Notes: generated from the letters alone by a model not told the origin. A stretch of 64,000 bases of DNA from Chryseobacterium candidae (GCF_004916905.1 NZ_SDLV01000040.1:62001-126000); one strand, 5' to 3'. Positions 51,290 to 61,400 are shown, counted from the first letter of the stretch. Program-made: numbers and translations.

Positions 51290-51838
51290 TTATTGTGGTT
51301 TTTCGGATAGTGCTTTTAATCTTGAAAGCCCTTTCTGGTAATCTTTTCCAATAGCATTCTCCATATTCATAAACAGCTTTATCAAGGTAAACGGATAAGG
51401 TATCTCTGAGGTAAATCCCCATGTTGCCTTTGTTCCGTTTCCTTCCGGAACTAGTACTACATAAGCATTTGCTTCACTTTCGTATGGCGTAAGAAATTTG
51501 ATTTCCGTATCGATTCTTTTACCTGCTTCATCTACTTTTTTCAATTCCTGACAGCCTTTTCCTGCATTTTTATTTTTACTGTCCCAGCAAACTTTTTCTC
51601 CAGGCTGTCCATTTGTTCCGGTCCAGTCTTTTTTCATCCCCGGATCAAGGTCATTCCATGGGCTCCATTGATCCATTGCGTTGAGGGTATTGGTATTTTG
51701 CCATACTTTTTCTACCGGTGCATTGATAGAAACCGACTTTTCATATTTACAGTCTCCCGAAATAAAAGCAGCCAAAACCAACAAAAAGATTAATAATGTA
51801 GCTAAAAGTAAAATAATTCTTCTAAATATTCTCATCAT
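51290..51838 (-). CDS. SRPBCC family protein with N-terminal membrane anchor
   Basis: 182 residues. One N-terminal transmembrane segment (about 5-28, RRIILLLATLLIFLLVLAAF) is followed by a polyketide-cyclase/START-like fold: YEKSVSINAPVEKVWQNTNTLNAMDQWSPWNDLDPGM near 34, ELKKVDEAGKRIDTEIKFLTPYESEANAYVVL, and ATWGFTSEIPYPFTLIKLFMNMENAIGKDYQKGLSRLK. It is a membrane-tethered lipid- or small-molecule-binding protein of unknown ligand. It lies 16 bases after the upstream VOC gene. Confidence 0.88.
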   Translation of the reverse strand: MMRIFRRIILLLATLLIFLLVLAAFISGDCKYEKSVSINAPVEKVWQNTNTLNAMDQWSPWNDLDPGMKKDWTGTNGQPGEKVCWDSKNKNAGKGCQELKKVDEAGKRIDTEIKFLTPYESEANAYVVLVPEGNGTKATWGFTSEIPYPFTLIKLFMNMENAIGKDYQKGLSRLKALSEKPQ

Positions 51839-51854
51839 ACGTGTGTTTTAATTA

Positions 51855-52226
51855 TTATCTGTGCTGATCTATAAGAATCATGTTTCCATCAGGGTCTTTA
51901 AGATAGATATGTTCCGGTCCGGAGGTGGTTTCATCAGCTTCTTTTCCGATTTCTACTCCACTTTCCTTTAATCTTTTCTGGATTTCACGCACATCGTCAA
52001 AAGATTCGAGATTCTGTGCATTTTCGTCCCATCCGGGATTAAAGGTAAGCATATTTCCATCAAACATCGCCTGAAAAAGGCCTATCAGTGTAGATCCGTT
52101 TTTCATGATCAGATAGTTTTGTGCTTCTGTTCCTGCCATGGTTGTAAATCCAAGTTTCTCATAAAAGTCTTTGGATTTCTGAAGATCTTTTACGCTTAAA
52201 CTGATTGAAAATGCGCCTAGTTTCAT
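51855..52226 (-). CDS. VOC family protein
   Basis: 123 residues. The start KLGAFSISLSVKDLQKSKDFYEKLGFTTM and the C-terminal GPEHIYLKDPDGNMILIDQH (metal-ligand Glu/His positions) mark one glyoxalase-fold domain. It is cytoplasmic with an unknown substrate. Third gene of the five-gene set from 53212 down to 50805. Confidence 0.88.
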   Translation of the reverse strand: MKLGAFSISLSVKDLQKSKDFYEKLGFTTMAGTEAQNYLIMKNGSTLIGLFQAMFDGNMLTFNPGWDENAQNLESFDDVREIQKRLKESGVEIGKEADETTSGPEHIYLKDPDGNMILIDQHR

Positions 52227-52273
52227 AATAGTAGTGAGTTTTTATTTAGGTGTTTTTTGAGTATGAGTTCGTG

Positions 52274-52744
52274 TTACTGATTTTTCAGATGGGTCTTAAA
52301 TTCAAGGGTTTCGTCATAACTTTTCCAATCACCTGTAAGTTCAATGTGCTGCTCTTCAATTTTCTCTGTTTTCCTGTTCCAGCTAAAATGATAGATAAAC
52401 TTTCCTTTAAAAATTCCGGAATGTTTTCCTTTATTCTCTTCCGCCAGCTCATATTCTCCGTATACTGTTCCCTGTTTTCTGGAATCTTTATATTTTGAAA
52501 TGGTAATTTTTCCTTCAAATTTTGCATAATTGGTATCCACAAGAGAGTATCCTGAAACAAAATATTCCTGATCATTCTTTTTATTCTGTTCAGAAATATT
52601 GATTTTCAGTTTCAGTTCCTGGCCTTTGTTTCCAATAGTTCCTATGTAAGGTTTACTATTGTTCAGCCATGTATTGGAAATATCCGGCATCTGACCCAAT
52701 ACAACATTGGCAGTCAGAATGAGAAGCAATACAATTTTTTTCAT
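52274..52744 (-). CDS. Small secreted protein of unknown function
   Basis: 156 residues with a signal peptide (MKKIVLLLILTANVVLGQ). The mature part alternates strands (YIGTIGNKGQELKLKINI, YAKFEGKITISKYKDSRKQGTVYGEYEL, GIFKGKFIYHFSWNRKTEKIEEQHIELTGDW), suggesting a small lipocalin-like or beta-sandwich fold. I do not recognise a family. It is 12 bases downstream of the DUF1569 gene and 47 upstream of a VOC gene, in one direction. Confidence 0.75.
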   Translation of the reverse strand: MKKIVLLLILTANVVLGQMPDISNTWLNNSKPYIGTIGNKGQELKLKINISEQNKKNDQEYFVSGYSLVDTNYAKFEGKITISKYKDSRKQGTVYGEYELAEENKGKHSGIFKGKFIYHFSWNRKTEKIEEQHIELTGDWKSYDETLEFKTHLKNQ

Positions 52745-52756
52745 ATTGTGTGATTT

Positions 52757-53212
52757 TTAGACGCCAAATTGTGCCAGGTGATGGTTCAGGTGCTTGGCAA
52801 ACATATTATTCCACTCCTGAGCATTTAATTTACCAAAAGAAAAAGATTCTTTACCGTCGAACGCATCTGCCCCCAACTGCTGTGTCTTTTGAATAAACCC
52901 GATCAGTCTTGTTTTTTCTTCATGAAAATTCTTTCTGGTGGTAATCAAAAATTGTGGAGCGGTAGGAGAATCTTTTGGATATGCTTTTTCGCCCACTACT
53001 TTAGGTTTTACGAAAGTTTTTAGTATAAATTTTGCAATAGCTCCGGGCTTTTTGTGTTTTTCCGGCTCGTAGATCATTTCATAGGTAATACAACAGTGCG
53101 CCAGCATCTGGTCTACTGTCATTTTGCCCCACAAACCATGGGTGTCTTCCACTAACTTATTTATTCTATCAATATAGTTTTGAGCATCTTTTGCATCAAA
53201 TACATTTTCCAT
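52757..53212 (-). CDS. DUF1569 / DinB-like four-helix protein
   Basis: 151 residues. The pattern is DRINKLVEDTHGLWGKMTVDQMLAHCCITYEMI near residue 15, with the first metal-binding His of DinB-like folds, a middle KFILKTFVKPKVVGEKAYPKDSPTAPQF, and a final EWNNMFAKHLNHHLAQFG with the remaining His residues. Proteins of this kind are metal-binding helical bundles related to bacillithiol/glutathione transferases, of unknown substrate. First gene of the five-gene set. Confidence 0.87.
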   Translation of the reverse strand: MENVFDAKDAQNYIDRINKLVEDTHGLWGKMTVDQMLAHCCITYEMIYEPEKHKKPGAIAKFILKTFVKPKVVGEKAYPKDSPTAPQFLITTRKNFHEEKTRLIGFIQKTQQLGADAFDGKESFSFGKLNAQEWNNMFAKHLNHHLAQFGV

Positions 53213-53376
53213 ATAATTTCTATTTTACTATGAACAAATATATCAGTTTTTTTGTTAGATTGTATTGTTGGCTGAAAAAATTGAAAGCTGCGAGTTCAGG
53301 CATTAGGGTTGTAGGTTTACGTATTACGCAGACAGGGAATCCTGCAGCTAAATAATAAGCAGCCAGCGACCAAAAA

Positions 53377-54585
53377 CTATTCAATCTCTTCCTGAGAAGT
53401 ATTCTCCACCTCAGTTTCCTGTGGTACAGATTTTTTGAAAATAAACCAGAGTTTGATTTTTAAAGCAATCCACCCGATAATAGCATATATTGCTAAGAGG
53501 ATGCTTAGGTGTTTCAGGTAAGGAAACGTAAGTTCTACTGAACCTTTTTGAATCAATAAAATTTTGAAAGCCTGTAAAAAGGGAGTTAACGGAATGATAT
53601 TCGCGATAAACTGAACAAAAGCAGGCATTGCACTCAAAGGCCATGTAAAACCACTGATGATGAAAGCTGGTGAAGCAATAACCATAAGAATCTGTGTTGC
53701 CTTCAAAGCGTCCGGAATCAGAATACTGATAAATACGCCCAAAAATGAAACTGATCCTACAAAAACGGCAGTCAAAAGAATAAAATTAAAAATTCCTTCC
53801 GGCATCGGAACCCTGAAGATCATATGCATAAAGTAATAAATACCTACAATAAGAATAGAAAACACCCAGATTGGAATCACTTTTATCAGCATGGTTGGGA
53901 AAGCCCATCTTTTCATTTTGAGATATTCTTTTACAAAAGACCCTCTTTCAAATTCGGCAGCAAAACTTACCGCCATTGCCAATAAAATTACCTGTTGTAA
54001 TACCACAGCCAGCATCGCCGGCCACATGAAAATGAGATAATTTCCGGTAGTATTGAATAGCGTTATATAATTGGCTTTGAAAGGTTCATATTGTGTAGCT
54101 GCTTTTGCAGCAGGCATTCCAGCTTTCTGAAGGGCTTTGATGGAAGCTCCCGCAGAAAATGTACCAATGGTAAGCTGAAGTGCTTTGGAAGCAAAATTGG
54201 CCGTTAAAACATTTCCTGTATTGATATACACATTCAATTCAGGATATTTTTTCTGCAGCATATCTCCTTCAAATCTTGAGGGAATAATAACTACAGCAGC
54301 AGCCTCATGTCTGATCACCTCATCTTTGATACTGAGAGGTTCCTGCAGATATCTGATAATTTTAATGCTTTTATTATCATCCAGCATTTCTGTCAATTGA
54401 TTGGATAAAGGTGTATTATCCCTGTCGATAACAAGAACTGGAGTATTTTCAACTTTTCCGCTTTTATAGACAAACCCCAGCAACGTTGCATAGAAAACCG
54501 GTGCCAAAAAGAACACCGTCCTTAAGGTAGAATTGCCGATAAAAAGTTTGAACTCACGTTTCAAAAGACGGAAAAATTCTTTCAT
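53377..54585 (-). CDS. ABC-2 type permease (YhhJ-like)
   Basis: 402 residues. One N-terminal helix (about 22-38), a large periplasmic region (about 45-185, VLVIDRDNTPLSNQLTEMLDD), then five helices (about 190-215, 235-260, 265-290, 293-320 and 360-380) with ISGFTWPLSAMPAFVQFIANIIPLTPFLQAFK near 312, the ABC2 membrane signature. It probably moves a substrate with the HlyD-like and TolC-like proteins encoded upstream. No ATP-binding cassette gene is in this operon, so the ATPase must come from elsewhere or the protein works differently. Confidence 0.9.
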   Translation of the reverse strand: MKEFFRLLKREFKLFIGNSTLRTVFFLAPVFYATLLGFVYKSGKVENTPVLVIDRDNTPLSNQLTEMLDDNKSIKIIRYLQEPLSIKDEVIRHEAAAVVIIPSRFEGDMLQKKYPELNVYINTGNVLTANFASKALQLTIGTFSAGASIKALQKAGMPAAKAATQYEPFKANYITLFNTTGNYLIFMWPAMLAVVLQQVILLAMAVSFAAEFERGSFVKEYLKMKRWAFPTMLIKVIPIWVFSILIVGIYYFMHMIFRVPMPEGIFNFILLTAVFVGSVSFLGVFISILIPDALKATQILMVIASPAFIISGFTWPLSAMPAFVQFIANIIPLTPFLQAFKILLIQKGSVELTFPYLKHLSILLAIYAIIGWIALKIKLWFIFKKSVPQETEVENTSQEEIE

Positions 54586-54651
54586 CTGTATATTTTTATA
54601 GGTGGAAGAACGAAATGAAACTCTAGAGAAGCTTCATCTGTTCTTTTCAGT

Positions 54652-55611
54652 TTATTTCAGGATTACATTGGCATTGACTAAAATACTTTTAGCCTTATTC
54701 ATGTCTTTGGGCTTTACTTTGATCTCGTAGATCGCATCCTGTAACTGGTAGTCAGGGTAAGCTGTAGTGATATCCGCATATTTTGTCAGCTGTTTGATAT
54801 ACACGATAGTTCCTGTCAGGTTTTCTTTGTTGTAAACTACCTGCATGGTGACCTCCTGCCCTTTTTTGTATTTTGAAATAGCGCTTTCCGGAATGGTAAA
54901 TCTGAAATAAGTACTTTCCGGAATATACCCGTTGAACAGTGCAAAACCAGCGGTTGCAAGCTCGCCGGTGTTTAAACTGATGGTTTCAATCTCCATATCA
55001 TTGGTGGCAATAATATATCTTTCGGAATACGCTACATTAGCTTCCTGCAAAGCTCCTTTGGCCTGTGAGGCCTGACCGGCTGCCATTTCTACTTTTTCGA
55101 AACGGGTTCCTCTTTTTACATCATCCAGTTCTGCAACTACAGCATCGTATTGAGCTTTTGCGCCTTGCAATTTTGCGTAAATTTCGTCATGAGCCTGTGG
55201 AGACATTAAGCTGTCTCGGAACATATTATTGGCTCTTTTATAAGATTTCTGAGCAAATTCATACTGTTCCTTGAGTCCTTTATATTTGGCCTGAAGCTGC
55301 CTCATCTGATCGGCAGTAGCTCCGTTTTTGGCCATTTGTTCCTGAGCCGTCGCAGCGCTTACTGCACCTTGTGCCTGTGCAATTTTTGCAGAAACTTCCG
55401 GAACATCAAGCTGAGCAAGCGTATCTCCTTTTTTTACGGTCTGACCTTCGGAAACATATATTTTCAGAATCCTTCCGGTAACTTTAGGAGCAAAAGAAAT
55501 CACATCCTTTTTAGTTTTTCCTTCCGGTTCTTTGATTTTTTCATTTTTTTTGTCACAGCTCCCCAATAAAAACAGAGCAGCGAAGAGTATAGATATATTT
55601 TTATGCATCAT
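54652..55611 (-). CDS. HlyD-type periplasmic adaptor lipoprotein
   Basis: 319 residues. It starts MMHKNISILFAALFLLGSC (lipoprotein, GSCD). A barrel-sandwich lipoyl-like half-motif is GRILKIYVSEGQTVKKGDTLAQLD near 47-70, followed by a long coiled-coil hairpin (about 75-190) and the second half YSERYIIATNDMEIETISLNTGELA; a beta-barrel domain ends the protein. It bridges the inner-membrane permease and the TolC-like channel. It is 8 bases after the TolC gene stop and 66 before the permease start. Confidence 0.92.
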   Translation of the reverse strand: MMHKNISILFAALFLLGSCDKKNEKIKEPEGKTKKDVISFAPKVTGRILKIYVSEGQTVKKGDTLAQLDVPEVSAKIAQAQGAVSAATAQEQMAKNGATADQMRQLQAKYKGLKEQYEFAQKSYKRANNMFRDSLMSPQAHDEIYAKLQGAKAQYDAVVAELDDVKRGTRFEKVEMAAGQASQAKGALQEANVAYSERYIIATNDMEIETISLNTGELATAGFALFNGYIPESTYFRFTIPESAISKYKKGQEVTMQVVYNKENLTGTIVYIKQLTKYADITTAYPDYQLQDAIYEIKVKPKDMNKAKSILVNANVILK

Positions 55612-55619
55612 TTAAATTT

Positions 55620-57038
55620 TTAAGGGATTAAATAAAATTTGGTGATATCCAGTTCCTGGGTAGACCTCATCAGTTCTATTCCCGCTCTTCTCTGGTTGAA
55701 AATGGCATTCTGATATTCGAGTTCTGCAACTTCAAGATCATTTTCGGCATCAATAAGCTGTGAAGATTTACTCATTCCGTATCTGAATTCTTTTTCTGCC
55801 TGCACGAGTGCATTTTTTGCCAGCTCTTTTTCCTTAGCTTTCAGCGTAATCTGTGCAGAAGCAATATCATAATTGGTTTGATTATTGGCAAGATTCAATG
55901 TCAGTTTTTTCAAAGCATCTTCTTTCTGATTCTGTAATACTTCTTTTCCTACTTTGGCGGTTTCTTCTGCATGTTTTCCTTCTTTCCCGTCAAAAATTTC
56001 CCATTTAAAACCAACCCCTGCAGTAATCAATGGAAATACATTGATATTATTGGGTCTCCAATCCAGTTTTTTCCCTTCATATCCAAGAATGGGAACAGCT
56101 GGAATAACATTTTCTGAGGATTTTATTCTGTTTCCGTACAATCCGAAATAATAGGCAGAAGCCATCAGCTGTACTTTAGGAATCATCCATGTTCTTTCTG
56201 CTTTTATTTTATAGTCTGCAGCACTGATTCCATGTTCCAGAGCACGAATTTCGGCTCTTTGCTCTATCCCTTTTTCTGCAGCCAGCAATTCCACCGGAGA
56301 TAATACAGGATCAATCATTCTGAGCCTTTCTCTGTTGATTCCGGTTAAAATATAAAGCTGGGTAAGAAGCAATTCTTTTTTCCCTTCATATTCTACCATT
56401 TTGGCATCTAAAGTAGCCTGGGCCAGCTCAATTTTCTTATGGTCATAAGGTGTTATCAAACCATAACCAAGGGCTTTATCGGCTGTTTTTCTGTTGATAT
56501 CAAGCCTTTTTTTACTTTCATCGAGAACCTTTTTAGACTGATGAATCAGTGCGAGCTGATCATACGCTTTAGAAATAGTGGCAATCACCTCATCTTTTGT
56601 TTTCTCCAGAAGGATATCTTCAGACTTTTTCTTTTCCTCCACGGCTTTTTTCATGTATTTCACCTTTCCTCCTGAATACAGAAGCATTTTGGCATCTGCC
56701 TTGGCAATACCGGAAAAACCTGATACGTTGAAGTTATTATTGAAAGTCCCTTCGGGAATATTGATGAAGGGAGCAAGATTAAATTCGGGTGACGTCAGTC
56801 TTGCTGTTCCGTTGAGATAACCTGCCTGGCCACTCAATTCCAGAGTTGGAAGAAAGATATCTTTCAGTTTATGTTCATCAAGATCGGTAAGTTTGTTTTG
56901 GGTAATCTGCATTTTAAGGTTCGAGTCCCGAACCATCGCACTATCCAGAAGTTCTTTAAAATCCGGCGCAGACTGTGCCCAGCCAAAAGCGGGGAAAGCA
57001 AAAAAACTAAACGTAAAAATCAATAAATTGTTTTTCAT
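55620..57038 (-). CDS. TolC family outer membrane efflux channel
   Basis: 472 residues with a signal peptide (MKNNLLIFTFSFFAFPAFGWAQ). Two OEP repeats (about 30-240 and 260-460) have the long alpha-helical hairpins of the family: NLKMQITQNKLTDLDEHKLKDIFLPTLELSGQAGY near 40, LITPYDHKKIELAQATLDAKMVEYEGKK near 198, and FRYGMSKSSQLIDAENDLEVAELEYQNA near 415. It forms a trimeric export duct. It is the first gene of the TolC-HlyD-permease operon; a -7 box is 15 bases upstream. Confidence 0.94.
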   Translation of the reverse strand: MKNNLLIFTFSFFAFPAFGWAQSAPDFKELLDSAMVRDSNLKMQITQNKLTDLDEHKLKDIFLPTLELSGQAGYLNGTARLTSPEFNLAPFINIPEGTFNNNFNVSGFSGIAKADAKMLLYSGGKVKYMKKAVEEKKKSEDILLEKTKDEVIATISKAYDQLALIHQSKKVLDESKKRLDINRKTADKALGYGLITPYDHKKIELAQATLDAKMVEYEGKKELLLTQLYILTGINRERLRMIDPVLSPVELLAAEKGIEQRAEIRALEHGISAADYKIKAERTWMIPKVQLMASAYYFGLYGNRIKSSENVIPAVPILGYEGKKLDWRPNNINVFPLITAGVGFKWEIFDGKEGKHAEETAKVGKEVLQNQKEDALKKLTLNLANNQTNYDIASAQITLKAKEKELAKNALVQAEKEFRYGMSKSSQLIDAENDLEVAELEYQNAIFNQRRAGIELMRSTQELDITKFYLIP

Positions 57039-57053
57039 GGTTTATGTTTACAA

Positions 57054-57061
57054 CAAATATA
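57054..57061 (-). promoter_or_regulatory. -7 box (TATATTTG) for the TolC-HlyD-permease operon
   Basis: CAAATATA on the + strand, 15 bases upstream of ATG 57038. Confidence 0.45.
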
Positions 57062-57391
57062 ATGCAAAAATTGTTAAAATCTTTAAAGATAATTCTACAA
57101 TACAGTGAATTTAAACTAAGTTTAAAATTTGTTTAGATTTAAAACCCTGCAAAATAAAGTTTTACCCAAAGCGTTTAAATGTTAATTAAAACTTAAAAAA
57201 TTTTGAAAAAATAATTAGCTCTGCTTTTTTCATAGTCTTTTTATTGTATTTTTCTGAGGAAATAAAAGGGGTAAAACAAGGTTTTATTTGAAAAACTAAG
57301 TTTGAATTTTGGAAGATGACTCCCGAAGAAAGACAAACGAGTGGATAAACTTTGAAAATATATAATCTGCTCTCTGTCAAACTGAGTGTAA

Positions 57392-57705
57392 GTTTAGGCT
57401 AAAGCCAAAGGGGCTTAAATCTTTTAATTAAATGGGCTAAAGCCCATTTCTATTGAATAAAATTGGACTTATTCTCTTTATAAATTTTAAAAGCTGGATT
57501 TCTGCGGAACGATAAACGGAGTAAATAAACTTTGAAAAAACGATCTTTACTGCGAGAGATCATATTCAATAGGAACGGACTTTAGTCCGTTTGGAAAAAA
57601 ATTAAACTTCAATTGGCTTTATCCGAAACCTAAAATACAACGCAGTGTTCGCAAAAGCATTGTTGATAGATTTGAATTCGTTCGCAAGGGCGTTTCACTT
57701 AGCAA
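57392..57705. repeat. Intergenic repeat cluster
   Basis: The gene-free stretch 57039-57791 holds several repeats. 57392-57460 is a GGCTAAAGCC/GGGCTAAAGCCC pair ending ATTTCTATTGAATA. 57562-57622 is the same element in the opposite orientation (ATTCAATAGGAACGGACTTTAGTCCG, then AATTGGCTTTATCCG). 57677-57705 matches 12380-12408 at 28 of 29 bases. No gene was seen. Confidence 0.6.
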
Positions 57706-57735
57706 AGAAATGACGAATTATTTTACCCTGAAAAA

Positions 57736-57770
57736 AACGAAAACTCCCCACATGCTGTGAGGAGTTTTCT
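57736..57770 (-). terminator. Terminator of the ecotin gene
   Basis: GAAAACTCC (57739-57747) pairs with GGAGTTTTC (57761-57769), followed by T-rich sequence on the - strand; it lies 22 bases past the ecotin stop. Confidence 0.7.
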
Positions 57771-57791
57771 GTATGATTATAATAAGCTGAT

Positions 57792-58280
57792 TTATTTTTG
57801 AACTGCTTTTTTCATGGCAGCATCAGGACGCAGGATTCTGTAACGAACTTCGATATCTTTCGGTACATAGAATACCAATGGAAGTTTACTGTTGTATCTT
57901 ACGATTTCAGGTTTTAGCGTGACGAATTTTTTAGTTGGTTTTTTATCCAGACAACCCATCAGTGTTCCTGCTGTTTCCCCGTTAGATTCTACTTCATAAT
58001 AGTTGTATCCCCATCCCTGAAGATCCTGTGTTTTCATTTCTCCCATTAAGAAATAGTTGTTACAGTCTAACATTTTTTCAGCCCCCACAAAAAGCTCAAC
58101 TTTTAAGTCGTTTTCATTTTTTGCTACAGGAAGCTGAATATATACTTGTTTATATCCTTCTTTTGCTTTTGGGAACATTTCAATCTGCAGTTTTTCAAAC
58201 TTTTCTGCTTTCTTTTGTGCGAAAGCATTTATTCCAGTCATTAATACTAATCCTGTTATTAAAGTTTTAGAAAATTTCAT
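57792..58280 (-). CDS. eco: Ecotin, serine protease inhibitor
   Basis: 162 residues with a signal peptide (MKFSKTLITGLVLMTGINAFAQ). Ecotin signatures are clear: EMFPKAKEGYKQVYIQLP, LDCNNYFLMGEMKTQDLQGWGYNYYEVES, the reactive loop GTLMGC, and VRYNSKLPLVFYVPKDIEVRYRI. Cys73 and Cys110 match the single disulfide of E. coli ecotin. Met108 sits at the P1 position, as in E. coli Met84, so broad inhibition of trypsin-, chymotrypsin- and elastase-like proteases is expected. It acts in the periplasm against foreign proteases. It lies 154 bases after an alpha-2-macroglobulin gene in the same direction. Confidence 0.95.
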   Translation of the reverse strand: MKFSKTLITGLVLMTGINAFAQKKAEKFEKLQIEMFPKAKEGYKQVYIQLPVAKNENDLKVELFVGAEKMLDCNNYFLMGEMKTQDLQGWGYNYYEVESNGETAGTLMGCLDKKPTKKFVTLKPEIVRYNSKLPLVFYVPKDIEVRYRILRPDAAMKKAVQK

Positions 58281-58434
58281 CTTTTAATAATTTTTTTAAT
58301 TGCTAGTATCTTAATTCCAAAAACTATTCCACAATTAAACGAATGTTTGAATTTTAGAATTAATTCTATTTTTACTGAAAATCCGGAAACAAAAAACTGC
58401 AGTAAAAGTTACTAGAGTTCTTGTTGTATATCCA

Positions 58435-61400
58435 TTACTCTGAAATTGTCACATTACTTCCCTTTGTGTGAGCATTCATCTGTGGTGCGTAATAATTCTG
58501 CATGGTTGTAATTCCATTGGAGAATTTACCGGATGCATTAGCTACTACATCATACTCAAATACATATTTTCCTTTCGGCATATACTGAATATAGAAATTG
58601 GTAGAAGCATCTTTGGCAGACTGATAGTATCCCAGATTATTTTTCCACTGATACCCGGATAATACATCTACAGGCTCAAATCCTGCTGCACGCATATCTT
58701 TGATATGAATAAACTCCATCGCTCTGTCTGTGTTAAGAATCATTCTAACGGTAATTTTATCTCCTACTTTCAACGGTGTTTCAGTTGAAATTTTCTGCAG
58801 CTCTTCACCGTTTACGGTTTTCACTTTTTTATACAGTTCTTTCGTTACAGAAATATAGCTTTCAGAAGATTTTATTTTATCGATATCTTCGTAATACTGC
58901 CAGAACAATCCTCCCTGAACAATTCCCGGACCGGGTTTTGTAACGGTTACAGTAGCTAAGTTTTTATCTACAGTCTCTGGTTTCATACTTGATTTTACAT
59001 AGCCTGTTGCCTGCGTCTGCGGTGCGACTTCTTTTCCACCCCAAACAATAGTAGCTTTATCACTTTCTGCTCCGGTCCATGATTTTCCTGAATTCAAAAT
59101 GGTAAAGATCACCTCAGCAGTTCCTCTTGAGCTTCCCCACGAGTTCACTTCTTTTTGGGTTACCAGCCAGATTTTCATGTCTTCAATAAAGTTTTGGTCG
59201 TTAGATTTTAACGTATTGAAAGCTTCCAGTGCTCCGGCATGGTTAACCACTTTTGAACCAAACCATCCCCAGTCATTCAGATTTTGTTTCCAGTAAACCC
59301 CTTGTGTTTTGGTATCTGTAGAAGTTTCTTTAAGATAGGTCATCAACTTTGCAGACACCTCTTTCAGACCATAATCGTTCATTAATAATACGGCGCGGTG
59401 AAGTCCGAAGAATGTAAAATCGGTTATTTTCGCTGTTTTTGCCTTTTGTTTTACCAACGTTTTCAATGTAGCCCCTTTTCCTTTCAATGGATATTGCTGT
59501 TCCCAATAGTTTCTGGTATCAAGATAATCCATTGCCCAGTTGTTCCAGACATTGTCTTTTTTCACATCATAATATTTGGCAACCTCATTGTCTACATACT
59601 GAATCAATTGAGCTACAAGCACTTTTTGATCTGTACTTTGATAGTCTTTCACATTATCTTTTAACCAGGAATTGATTTTTCCTAAATTTTTAAGGATATA
59701 CAATGATGTTCCGTAAGAGCTTGGGTAACCAGGATACCAGGAGAATCCACCATCAGGATTCTGTAGTTTTTTGAAATCGTCCCAATCCTGATTAATGGAG
59801 TTTTTCATCGTATTGACATCAAACAGCAATGCCAGTTTCTGCATCTGCTCTCCTTCATTTTTGCTTTCCAGCACCCAAGGCGTTTCTTCCAGCAACAGCT
59901 GTTTCAGTTCCTGATTTTTTTCAAGGTTTGAATGTAATAATCCTTTGTTCTGATATTCTTCAAAAACCGTTTTCATTTTCGGATTGGCTTTGAATATTTC
60001 TGAAGCTAAAACATCAGCAAACCATTTATTAAAGATTACATCGGCAGAATTATTCTGATCATTTTTAAGGCTTGGAAGGGCAAACATGATCTCCCAGATC
60101 GGATTGGTTGTCAGTTCTAATGTATTCGAAACATTAGAAGCTGTTGTGGATGTATTATTTTTAAGGTTATCCAGTACAAATGTTTTGGTTTCGCCTTCTT
60201 TCACAAAAACCGGAACGGCATCAGTCACAAGCATTCTGTTGGGTAGTACGGCCACCGCCTGTTGTTCTCCGTCAGAATAAGCTCCTGCTTTGGCCACCAC
60301 TTTAAAAATGATCGAAGAAACATTGTCCGGAGCTTTCAGTTTCCATGTCAGTGCGCTGCTTCCGTTTTCATTCAGGTTAAAATTTTGTACTCCTGAAGTG
60401 ATTCCGAATTTCGAAGAAATATTTTCATTGGTAAAGGCATCCAGAATCTGTAATTCGGCAGAACCATTAAGTTTTTTATCGGTAAGGTTGGATAATTTAG
60501 ACTGCAGATTCAGTTCGTCTCCTTCTCTCAGGAATCTCGGATAGTTTGGAGTCACTGAGAATTCTTTCTGGGTAACTACTTCTTTTTCCAACGTAGCGGC
60601 TCTTGCATCTTTAGTGTGTGCCAGGAACATCAGTTTCCATTTTGTCAGTGCTTCCGGAGATGTGAACTCAAAGCTTACATTTCCTTCCGCATCGGTTTTC
60701 AGATCCGGATAGAAGAAGGCGGTTTCATTTAGATTTTGGCGTACAGGAATTTTTTCAAGGTCCTTTCCATCCGAACCTTCACCTCCATTCGCGTCCTGTG
60801 CTCTTACTCTTGCAGCTGAGGCTTGATCATAGTGCATATTAGATTTCTTTGTGTATCCAGTAACGACTACTTCTTCAATTGCAGCTTCTTTTGCAACCGC
60901 AGAAGGAGCCGGCATTACTGCATTGCTAACCATTGCTCCTGAAGCTTTTCCTTTTAATACATAGTGATTAAAATCACCATCAAACCAGTTAAACTGAGGA
61001 ACATTTATATATCTATCTTCGAAATATCTAAATCTCTTCTGATAGTTTTGCTGCTGCAGGTAATTTCTGATTCCATAAGAGGTAATAATTACAAATGGAG
61101 TGTATAATTTTGTCCAGCTATAGCTATTGGTAGCAAACTGATCTAAAGACATATCGTACATATTCGCCAATACCTCAGCATTGATCTTTTCCTTATCATT
61201 TCCGGTTACTTTTACCGTCCATTTTTCTTTAGCATTCGGCTCCAACTTATCTCTGAAGGTTACGGTTTCAATTTTTAAAGGTTTTTCTGTGTCTTTTATT
61301 TTTAAAGAAACAGATTCTGTATTGACATCATTAAATGCTACCAGCTGAAACTGAAGATTCAGCTCTGAAACACTTTTATCTTTAGGAATTTCAGCCGTAT

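Noticed and set aside
51255-51422. Long N-terminal extension of the PhnB-like VOC protein
   Set aside because: It overlaps the SRPBCC gene in another frame and is rich in Lys/Arg with no domain match; ATG 51254 starts the conserved domain.
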